DNA of 64,000 nucleotides from Solen grandis (Eukaryota > Mollusca > Bivalvia > Adapedonta > Solenidae). Location: contig CM037780.1 of the NCBI GenBank assembly GCA_021229015.1, positions 60,780,961 to 60,844,960 on the forward strand. Reading direction: 5' to 3'. Made by a program: the position numbers and the translations under genes. Positions within the stretch are counted from its first letter, which is position 1, and each line of letters begins with the position of its first letter. This document shows, piece by piece, positions 56,842-64,000 of this stretch. The notes beneath the pieces are model-generated. The model saw only the letters and a list, made by a program, of their open reading frames with translations. It did not search any database and was not told where the DNA came from.

Positions 56842-57780
56842 GTAAGTGTACTGAACGGTACTGTCTTAAAATAATAGTCCTATGGTGGCATATTATGGTG
56901 GCATATTTCTGCCAGCCACTTATCCACTTAGCTTTGTCGAAACTTTTCTGAAAAATTTCACTTATTCAGTTAGTATCTTGCAAGTAGTTATAACACTTTC
57001 GTGTTATCCTCTTAGGTATCTTAACAGGACAAATTTGCCTGTTAGTGCCCACTACTGCTTGCCATATATTCACTTAATATAACTCGCCTTTTTTTCAGGT
57101 TAGTCAGTTAAATTATGTGGATAACAAGCAATTTTTCACATAATTATCTGGAAAAAAGCATAATATCCAGTTAACATAAGTGAACATGTGATTGGCAGTA
57201 GTGGGCAATATGGAAAACATTTTATGACACTAACAACAGTTTATCCTTTAAGATACCTAAGGGATAACTGAAAAGTTTCTACTTGTCAGATAATAACTGA
57301 ATATGTGACAATTTTTCAGAAAAGTTTCGACATAGCTAAGTGGATAAGTGGCTGGCAGAAATATGCCACCATATAGTCCCTTTTTATTACATGCATATTA
57401 TTATATATTATTGGGGTATATAACATTGTTTCATAATCCCCGATTAAAAAAATATTATGAATTTAAAAAAGAGAGTAAACTATATGATAAAGAAAACCGT
57501 TTCATTATACAGTGTACCACGATTATGAAATATATTTTGTTTGTGCGGTTTGTCTCCTTCAACTTAATTAATTTTTTAAATTGAATTTCTTAAACATTGG
57601 ACGAACGTTTGTCCTTAAGAGATACGCTCGTTGCATCTCGGCTCTGTAAATGTTCGTTACCATCAATGTCTAAAGAAGAGCTTGGAGAATAGACAATGCT
57701 AAATGTAAGGTGTTCGATGATTAACATACATTTACCTAATTTTACCATGTGGTAAAAAGTAACTTCCTCACTGTCCCCAG
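56842..57780. other. SLC5 intron 4
   Basis: 939-bp intron mostly occupied by a large inverted repeat (56895-57375). Acceptor CACTGTCCCCAG. Confidence 0.7.
56895..57375. mobile_element. Foldback MITE with about 190-bp arms
   Basis: The left arm starts TATGGTGGCATATTTCTGCC, AGCCACTTATCCACTTAGC and continues through TATCTTA(A)CAGGACAAA and GCCCACTACTGCTTGCCATAT (to about 57080). The right arm is its complement, starting ATTGGCAGTAGTGGGCAATA at about 57190 and ending GTGGCTGGCAGAAATATGCC, ACCATA. Arms differ by scattered substitutions. The outer TGGTGGCATAT is duplicated at the left end. No coding content. Confidence 0.8.
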
Positions 57781-57885
57781 GTGTACACACTGCCCGAGTA
57801 CCTGAGGAGGAGGTTCGGCGGCACCCGACTGCAGGTCTACATGGCGACGCTGACCCTCGTCCTGTCCGTCTTCACCAAACTGTCC
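57781..57885 (+). CDS. SLC5 exon 5 (YLRRRFGG motif, TM4-TM5)
   Basis: 105-bp exon, phase 0: VYTLPEYLRRRFGGTRLQVY, then MATLTLVLSVFTKLS. The T-(M/L)PEYL-(R/K)-(R/K)-RFGG-x-R-(I/L)-(Q)-x-Y motif is among the strongest SLC5 signatures. The exon is GC-richer than its surroundings, as coding sequence would be. Donor GTAAGT. Confidence 0.96.
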
Positions 57886-57956
57886 GTAAGTGCAGTATTA
57901 TATCAGAACTTCGGAATTCCATTAGGGCCATCGCCTATAAAGGAAATACATGTAAT

Positions 57957-58203
57957 ATGAAACGCGAAAACACGAAAACGAAAGTACGTTGACGAAAACA
58001 CGATGACGAAAACGCGAAGGTACGATGATGAAAACGCGAAAAAGCGAAATTATAAAAGTACGATGACGAAAAAGCGAAAAAAAAAACGATGATGAAAACG
58101 CGAAAGTACGATGAAGAAAACGCGAAAATGCGAAAAAACGATGATGAAAATGCGATATTTTATCGCGTTTTCGTCATCGTACTTTCATGATTTCGTGTTT
58201 GCA
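57957..58203. repeat. GCGAAAA/ACGATGACG tandem repeat cluster with inverted arm, 1
   Basis: Many interspersed copies of ACGATGACGAAAACGCGAAA-like units (57959-58155) are followed by the inverse TATCGCGTTTTCGTCATCGT, ACTTTC (58158-58188), so the cluster can fold back. Units vary between 15 and 35 bp. Confidence 0.75.
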
Positions 58204-58602
58204 GATTATTTCATTTTTGGGACTTTACCGAACAAAGAGTCTGTCTTTACCGGTGTGGTTATTCTATCCATTTTAAATACATTTTCAGCGAAAAGTGTAC
58301 CGCTACTTAACAAACATAAAAATAACAGAAATAAATAACATAACTCTACATATCTATACACTGAACATAATATAAATAGGTATTAAATATTAATATTAAC
58401 ATAGATTTTGGTACAGCCCTCACTCTAAGACCGATGTCCGCTTCCAAACCCCGCACTCCGAACTCCGTTTAAGATGTCTTATAAGCCGTAAAACATGATT
58501 ATATGCTTATTCAGTAAGTTTGTAGGTCTAAGAATATTTAAGACTAAATAAATAAGACGGGTATAGTCTATCTCAAAATTACTAAGTTCTTGGCATGCAT
58601 AC

Positions 58603-58857
58603 CGGAAGGCGAAAGCGCGAAAACATGATGACGAAAACGCAAGAAGTACGATGAGATGTACGATGATGAAAACGCTAAGCCAAAACCGCGAAAACACGAA
58701 TAAGCCAAAATACGATGACGAAAACAACGAAAACGCGAAATCACGATGTTACGATGATAAAAACGCGAAATTATATCGCTTGCGCGTTCGTTATCGTACT
58801 TTCGCATTTTCATCATCGTAGTTTCGTACCGTCGCGATTTTGTGCTTTCGCGGTTAA
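58603..58857. repeat. GCGAAAA/ACGATGACG tandem repeat cluster with inverted arm, 2
   Basis: Same unit type as 57957-58203: CGAAAGCGCGAAAACATGAT, GACGAAAACGC and related copies up to about 58770. The inverse arm (TTATCGTACTTTCGCATTTT, CATCATCGTAGTTTCG, GCGATTTTGTGCTTTCGCGG) runs to 58855. Confidence 0.75.
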
Positions 58858-58964
58858 GATTCCTCCATTAACAGACGGATACGTAGATGACCCTAACGGA
58901 ATTCCGTACAGAACAGCAGCTACAGCTTGATGCAGTAATTATTTTGTTCTTTTTTTTTCCATTA

Positions 58965-59068
58965 CACAGCGTGAAATGAATCAAATATTGCGATGTGTAT
59001 TATATCAAATACATTTTTCACAGCGTGAAATGAATCAAATATTGCGATGTGTATTATATCAAATACAT
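58965..59068. repeat. 54-bp tandem duplication
   Basis: CACAGCGTGAAATGAATCAA through ATATCAAATACAT occurs at 58965 and again, identical over 50 bp, at 59019. The lack of divergence suggests a recent event. Confidence 0.9.
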
Positions 59069-59866
59069 ACTATTGTTGCATATTTCGTAGTGCAATCGTA
59101 CAAAATCATCCGAGTTGAGATGCAATTTGACCTTGACAATGTTGAAACTGGCACTGTCACCATGGTAATTTGACGAGACTGACAGGGAAAAAGATAAGCT
59201 GCGTATTTGCGTTATTATTTAATTAGAATTAGTTTCATATTGATGGGTAACAGAACTCAGTTTAAATCTGGGAGACTAAAAAATATGTAAGCTTTGTATA
59301 ACAATACTTATGTCCTGTCAGACACCCAGCATAAGAAACGAATATGTTTTCCATTTGAATAAAAGTATTCCCGTTTTCTTGTCTCTTGTAATGATTTTAC
59401 TATTTTGTTGCGAAGAAAGTGTTTTTGAGATGGCGTCTAACGTAGATAATATTTATCTTCAATTTGAAACTAATATCAATTTGCAAGATAATCAATGCAT
59501 TTAACTGGCATATGAACACTAATTTTATAAATCCTAACAGAAACGACAAACAAAACATTTTGTATGTCCACATTTAATGAGCATTTAAGTAATATCCATT
59601 CCGAATATGAAAATCCAAAACCTTGTCGGCCATATTTGTTTACCATGTTACTTCGCGAGGAACCTTTGAAGAGTACATTCATCAGTCATAAAACTTATTT
59701 TGGCAACATCCGGATGTATACATATTCAATGAAAAGTACATCGAAACTTACTGAAATACTTGTGTATGCAACTTGCCCCTGCTATGTTCAAGCAGAAAGG
59801 AACTAAATGACAATCTACCGAGCCTTGTAATGTCGTACAAAGGTGTTGGTCTGTGTTTTCTTGCAG

Positions 59867-59972
59867 GCTGACATCTACGCTGGGGCATTGTTTATCCAAG
59901 AGTTTATGGGCTGGAACATGTACCTGGGTGTGAGCATCCTCCTGGCTATATCCGCCCTCTACACAGTACTGG
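59867..59972 (+). CDS. SLC5 exon 6 (TM5-TM6), seed of a second donor-linked repeat
   Basis: 106-bp exon reading ADIYAGALFIQEFMGWNMYL, then GVSILLAISALYTVL plus one base of Gly. The (S/A)AD-(I/L)-(Y/F)-(A/S)-GA-x-F-I and A-x-x-A-(L/I)-YT motifs match SGLTs. The donor is G|GTTTGT at 59973. The last 45 or so exon bases and the donor are copied repeatedly in the following intron (59930-60600). It is the only recognised SLC5 exon ending in phase 1 before the one at 60986. Confidence 0.94.
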
Positions 59973-60600
59973 GTTTGTACACCAACATCCGCCCTCTGCA
60001 TGTACCCGGGCGTTGGCATCCTCCTGGCTATATCCGTCCTCTAAACAGTACTGGGTTTGTACACCATCATGTGCCCTCTGTATATACCCGGGCGTTGGCA
60101 TCCTCCTGGCTACATCCGTCCTCTAAACAGTACTGGGTTTGTACACCAACATCTGCCCTCTGCAAGTACCCGGGCGTTGGCACTCCTGATTCTATTCGTC
60201 CTTCTGAACAGTACTGGGTTGGTACACAAACATTCGCCCAAGGATGTATCTGGGAGTGGGCATCCTCCTAGCTATATGCTTTACACAGTACTGAGTATGT
60301 GCATCAACAACCGCCATCTGTATGTACCCAGGTGTGGGCATCTTCTGGCTAGATCTATATCCTTTTCTCAGTACGGGTTTTGTAAACCAACACCCGCTAT
60401 ACTGGCTATATCCTTTACACAATACTGGGTATGTACACCAACACCCGCTATACTGGCTATATCCTTTACACAATACTGGGTATGTACACCAACACCCGCT
60501 ATACTGGCTATATCCTTTACACAATACTGGGTATGTACACCAATACCCGCTATACTGGCTATATCCTTTACACAATACTGGGTATGTGCACCAATATCCT
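59930..60600 (+). repeat. Minisatellite derived from SLC5 exon 6 end plus splice donor (82-bp, then 51-bp units)
   Basis: The seed is exon 6 from GTGAGCATCCTCCTGGCTAT to the donor and the first intron bases (ACAGTACTGGGTTTGTACAC). Copies with donor-like GGGTTTGT recur at 60055 and 60137 (82-bp spacing) and as GGGTTGGT at 60218. After two degenerate units the period changes to 51 bp with GGGTATGT at 60429, 60480, 60531 and 60582. Each copy keeps a recognisable CTCCTGGCTATATCC or ACTGGCTATATCC exon-derived part. Some have in-register stops (CCTCTAAACAG). The 137- to 198-codon open frames on both strands are products of the 51-bp period (17 codons) and not independent genes. Confidence 0.92.
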
Positions 60601-60985
60601 GCCAAATTACATGTAATATTCTTGTGAAATATTATACGTTAACCATCAACTAATATTGCATTGACTTATATATGCATAAGTTAATACAGGCAGCAAACAT
60701 GTACTTTAAAATTACTATATCTGTATAAAGTTGTCTACCTTATCTTTTGCTATCATGAATTATTAATTAGTTGATCCGTAGCGGAGGCAGCAATGATCAT
60801 TTGACCAATGAAACGGCGCGTTACATACAGTTGTTTGGATTTTGAAAGTCAGCTTTTGCTATACTACGCGTGGTATTCATTGGTCAGCAAGTCTGTGATA
60901 AATTTTCATGAAACTGAAATATATTAGTGATAACGGAATATACGTACCGTTGGTTCCGACGATAATCATTTGCCCAACATTTCAG
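60601..60985. other. SLC5 intron 6, 3' end
   Basis: AT-rich, no recognised feature. It ends GCCCAACATTTCAG. Confidence 0.6.
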
Positions 60986-61066
60986 GAGGGTTGCGTGCCG
61001 TTATATACACGGATACATTGCAGACAGTGGTCATGTATATAGGTTGCATAGCCTTGACAGTTCTAA
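60986..61066 (+). CDS. SLC5 exon 7 (TM6-TM7, AVIYTD motif)
   Basis: 81-bp exon that completes Gly and reads GLRAVIYTDTLQTVVMYIGC, then IALTVL plus one base. GG-(L)-x-AVIYTD-x-LQT is an SLC5 signature directly after the A-L-Y-T of the previous exon. This confirms that the real splice joins 59972 to 60986 and skips the repeat. Donor GTGAGT. Confidence 0.96.
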
Positions 61067-61416
61067 GTGAGTATCTACAGGACATCTTTTTCCCGTCTAT
61101 TTTTCATTTCATTTTTATTCCTTTCTGATGAAAAGTATATATCTGATGGGAAGACGGTGTTCTTCGTGACAGATGGCGCTAGCCAAGAGGATGGTTCCCA
61201 CACTTACATATACAAGACGGTAATCCGACCCTTACGTTGTCTTGGGCTCCAGACTGTCGTACGGAGCATTTACATCCCTCTAAAGCTGCTGTGTACTGAT
61301 ACTACTGCATGATCTGTACAAAGAGCAGAATCATGTACTTTTGTTTTCATGGATTTTGTATCAAACAGGAAGTGTTTGTAAAGACGTTAACACGTAGAAA
61401 TGTAAAAAAAATATTT

Positions 61417-61494
61417 CGAGGATTGAGAGCGAAACTAGGCTTAGCGCTTTTATATCTATATGCACTTAGCCTAGTTCTCCTCTCAACCATCGAT
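61417..61494. repeat. Imperfect stem-loop, about 31-bp arms
   Basis: CGAGGATTGAGAGCGAAACT, AGGCTTAGCGC pairs with GCACTTAGCCTAGTTCTCCT, CTCAACCATCG: roughly 24 of 31 positions match, some of the rest being G-U pairs, with a loop of about 15 nt. Its size resembles a pre-miRNA, but it could equally be a tiny foldback MITE. Confidence 0.5.
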
Positions 61495-61571
61495 GTATTT
61501 TAAGGCCAGTGCCTTGCATGTGAGTAAATATAAGTTCATTTAATAAATACTATCGAATCCCACTGAAAATC

Positions 61572-62459
61572 ATGGTAAGCTATTGTGATTGCCTTTTGTC
61601 CGGCGTCCGTCCGACCGTGCGTGCGTCCGGCGTCAACAATTTTCTTTAAACGAAATCTCCTCCTAAACCACTACGCCAAATCTGATGAAAATTGCCTATG
61701 ATGTTCCTTGCATGAAGCTCTACCAAAGTTGTTCAAATGGTTCCGGTCTGTTGCATATCTGGATCACAGGAGCTAGTTTGTTACAAGTTTGTTCAAATCA
61801 TGACACTGGGGCTAAAATTTGCCCCGCCCCAAGGGTCACTTGATTTAAACAAAGACTTACATTGGAAAAACTAAAAAAACAAACATTCTTGTCAGAAACC
61901 ACAAGGCCTAGAATTAATATATTTGGTGTGTAGCATTGTCTAGTGAACCTCTACCAAGTTTGTTCAAATCATGACCATGTAGTCAAAATTAGCCACGCGC
62001 CAGGGGTCACTTTATTTATTTTACACAGGCATATAAGGTAAAATCTAGAAAATTTTCTTGTCAGAAAAAGTCCTCTAGTTTAGATATTTGGTATGTAATT
62101 TGGACTGGTGGACATCTTTCAGCTTTGTTCATAATATGGCCCTGAGTCAAAATTGGCACCGACACAGGTGTCGCTTGATTTTACATAGGCTTATACATGT
62201 ATAGGAAAAAAACTAAAAAATCTTCTTGTTAGAAACCACAAGGCCTGGGGTTTATATATTTGGTGTGTACCATGGCCTTATAGACCTGAACCAAGTTTTC
62301 AAATCATGGCTCTTGGGTATTGGTCCCACCCTAGAGGTCACTTGATTTCATAACAATGAATAGCGTGGATTTTTGTATTCAGTATGACTGTTTTATAAAA
62401 GACAATGAAATTAATATTTTTCAGGTGAGCGATTCAGGGCCATCTTTGCCCTCTTGTTT
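61572..62459 (+). mobile_element. Helentron-like element G, degenerate, D subfamily
   Basis: The 5' end is decayed (ATGGTAAGCTATTGTGATTGCC, without the full hairpin) but keeps TTTTGTCCGGCGTCCGTCCG. The interior has D-type phrases (GGCCTAGAATTAATATATTTGG, TGTGTAGCATTGTCTAG, CCAGGGGTCACTT). The 3' end TTCAGGTGAGCGATTCAGGG, CCATCTTTGCCCTCTTGTTTT is intact apart from the hairpin loop. Confidence 0.65.
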
Positions 62460-62944
62460 TATGAATTTCCAGATTTCTATAAGGCACATGTATCATTGTT
62501 GCCAAAAATGATTGTATTGTGTGGCTCTTCTGAGAAAGAATGTGGCCTGAAATTTAAGCACTATAGGGAGGTTTGAATACAGGAGCTGGTGCAACATTCT
62601 GTAACTTTCAATCCTCTAAAGTATCATTAGAAAATGTGATTCGACTCGAGTTCATTGAAATTTAGTTTCTTTTTTCACAAATGAAACATAGGACTCGTAT
62701 TAGGACTTGTTTGATATACAAGACAGACATAGAACATGTCTACCCAAGTAAAACTATTAATTAAAATTGTTGACCTTAAGCGGTAGTCAGCACATTTGCT
62801 AGACTGCAAGGGATTATGACCTGATATATAAATTTCGCGAATCGGATGCCCCTTTGAGCCATTAGCACTCTGCCCTTTTCAAATCATGGCGTGAGCACTG
62901 TATAAATTGTATGCAAAAGAGTACAGTAATTGAACTAAATCAGT

Positions 62945-63170
62945 CCTAAAAAGGGTACTGGTATAGCTCCCTTGCTTGGCGCTCAGCATAAAAGGATAGT
63001 TCCAGGACTTGTTGGCCCGGTGTCAGGATAATGTGACTTGGTGTGGTATCATGCCACGTGTCTACGGCGTGATACTACAGTGTGGCAGCACTATATCTGT
63101 CTCAAGTAGACATCGTCTCCAAATGACTGAAATACTGTCGGTGCGAAGTTAAATCCAACAAACAAACAAT
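62945..63170 (+). mobile_element. SINE (second family), plus strand
   Basis: It contains GGGTACTGGTATAGCTCCC, TTGCTTGGCGCTCAGCATAA, TTGGCCCGGTGTCAGGATAA, GGCGTGATACTACAGTGTGG, CAAGTAGACATCGTCTCC and the tail GACTGAAATACTGTCGGTGC followed by AACAAACAA. The body matches 32396-32640 and 53795-54020. The tail resembles that of the first SINE family. Confidence 0.7.
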
Positions 63171-63339
63171 AAATCAGTCCTCCCCGTCTTTGTAAATGAA
63201 GACATTTTATGGCAAGAACAGCTTTTTAGGTATTTCCGAAAGACTTCATAAAATTGCATGTCGACATATTTATTACTTATACATGTAACTGAATGTCTTT
63301 AAAGATCATAATAAACTAAACGTATAATACTACAAACAG

Positions 63340-63545
63340 GTGTCCAGAAACTTGGAGGCTTGGAGGGGTTCCAAGATAAATACATGGCGGCTATACCATC
63401 AAGCTCCGCTAATAGGTCCGCTTGTGGGGCGCCAAGAAGTGACGCGTTCCACCTGTTGCAGGACGCTACATCCGGGGACCTTCCGTGGACCGGGACTGTT
63501 TTTGGTGTCACTATTCTAGGCACGTGGTACTTTTGTTCAGACCAG
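63340..63545 (+). CDS. SLC5 exon 8 (extracellular loop and TM7)
   Basis: 206-bp exon, completing Ser, reading VQKLGGLEGFQDKYMAAIPS, SSANRSACGAPRSDAFHLLQ, DATSGDLPWTGTVFG and VTILGTWYFCSDQ. The G-(G/L)-x-x-x-F-x-x-KYM-x-AIP, C-(G)-x-PR-x-D-(A/S)-FH-(L/I), (D)LPW-x-G-x-x-FG and WY-(W/F)-C-(T/S)-DQ motifs place it in the SGLT subgroup. The NRS sequon lies in the predicted extracellular loop. SGLT1 Tyr290 appears kept, and the Trp291 position is Phe. Donor GTGAGT. Confidence 0.96.
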
Positions 63546-63914
63546 GTGAGTAGTGGCCGGAGGAAGAGTTTTACGCATCAGCGCCGTGTATTTAGATATG
63601 ATTTAAAATGTTTGCAGTGGATGAGCACGTGACCTATTACTTCCGCATTGTCCTACCTACCTTCTTATTATATAAAAGGTCATTGAGTTTGTTTTTTTGT
63701 TTGTTTGTTTGTTTTTTGTTTTTTTTTAATAGGCAACCACGTACCGGGTACCTTTGCTTTTCCATTTGCTACATCCTATCAAAATTGGTGAATAAATAAG
63801 ATCGAGACATGCCGCGTGCGACATCATAAAATGACGTCATGTACCATGGTATTGCCACCCCGCTATTTTATATAAATGACGTGTTTATAATGAAAGGGGA
63901 GGCTCCAATTTTAG
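63546..63914. other. SLC5 intron 8
   Basis: 369-bp intron with a T/G-rich tract (TTTGTTTGTTTGTTTG, about 63690-63725). Acceptor CCAATTTTAG. Confidence 0.75.
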
Positions 63915-64000
63915 GTGATGGTGCAGCGCTCCTTGGCGGCCAAGAACATGCACCACGTGAAGGCAGGCGCCTTACTGGCAGGTTATCTGAAGATGAGTGT
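63915..64000 (+). CDS. SLC5 exon 9, cut by window end
   Basis: It starts in phase 0 and reads VMVQRSLAAKNMHHVKAGAL, LAGYLKMS to the window edge. The DQ|V-(I/M)-VQR-x-L-(S/A)-AKN-(M/L)-x-H-x-K-(G/A) motif follows directly from the previous exon. It includes the conserved Lys (K in AKN) that aligns with SGLT1 Lys321 or its neighbour. The remaining transmembrane helices lie past 64000. Confidence 0.95.
   Translation, partial: MMVQRSLAAKNMHHVKAGALLAGYLKMS

Larger units (their letters stand above)
57886..59866. other. SLC5 intron 5, with two hairpin-forming GCGAAAA arrays
   Basis: 1981-bp intron. Contains repeat clusters 57957-58203 and 58603-58857 and a 54-bp duplication (58965-59068), listed separately. 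The remainder has short open frames without similarity. Acceptor GTGTTTTCTTGCAG. Confidence 0.65.
61067..63339. other. SLC5 intron 7
   Basis: 2273-bp intron with a hairpin (61417-61494), helentron-like element G (61572-62459) and a SINE (62945-63170). Acceptor ACTACAAACAG. Confidence 0.7.

Noticed and set aside
59843..60653. Open frames of 137-198 codons on both strands as independent genes
   Set aside because: They follow the 51-bp and 82-bp repeat and include the real SLC5 exon in one frame. The downstream exon at 60986 fits only the spliced reading.

Overview
This is a eukaryotic nuclear window, AT-rich and dense in repeats. It holds two intron-split genes, both on the + strand, each running past a window edge. 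The repeat content (helentron-like elements with GCTCACCTGA-type ends, tRNA-derived SINEs, TTAA-flanked MITEs, mariner, pogo and hAT relics) and the exon-level protein similarities suggest a lophotrochozoan, most likely a bivalve mollusc. That assignment is inference from repeat style, not a database match.

Gene 1 (about 11.6-35.2 kb) is an ELL-family RNA polymerase II elongation factor. Nine coding exons are readable with compatible splice phases, from the middle of the N-terminal ELL domain to the stop at 35157, ending in the occludin/ELL domain. The first exons lie upstream or were not recognised. A 100-N assembly gap cuts into one exon (16801-16900). Downstream, 35158 to about 45.5 kb has no recognisable coding sequence; poly(A)-signal-like sites are at 36487, 41484 and 45529.

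Gene 2 (51463 to beyond 64000) is an SLC5/SGLT-type sodium-coupled solute transporter. Nine exons in correct order cover the N-terminus through about TM7; the rest lies past the window end.

Most of the remaining DNA is mobile or repetitive. There are seven helentron-like elements sharing end motifs but carrying three kinds of internal tandem repeat, and one 3' tail. There is a mariner element with TIRs and TA duplications but a broken transposase, and a second mariner relic. Two hAT-like elements have 5-bp target duplications, one sitting inside an older repeat whose unoccupied paralogue is also in this window. Two pogo-like TIR elements, five TTAA/CCCTTTCCC MITEs, SINEs, several foldback palindromes, and a 3-kb foldback element ending about 0.5 kb upstream of the SLC5 start codon complete the set.

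The most unusual observation is that each gene carries a minisatellite that begins as a copy of the 3' end of a coding exon plus its 5' splice donor. In ELL a 36-bp (12-codon) unit is repeated about 55 times from the exon ending at 26962. In SLC5, 82-bp and then 51-bp units follow the exon ending at 59972. The ELL array stays in the ELL frame for about 1.2 kb, and its first copies keep GT dinucleotides in register, giving a potential ladder of in-frame alternative donors.
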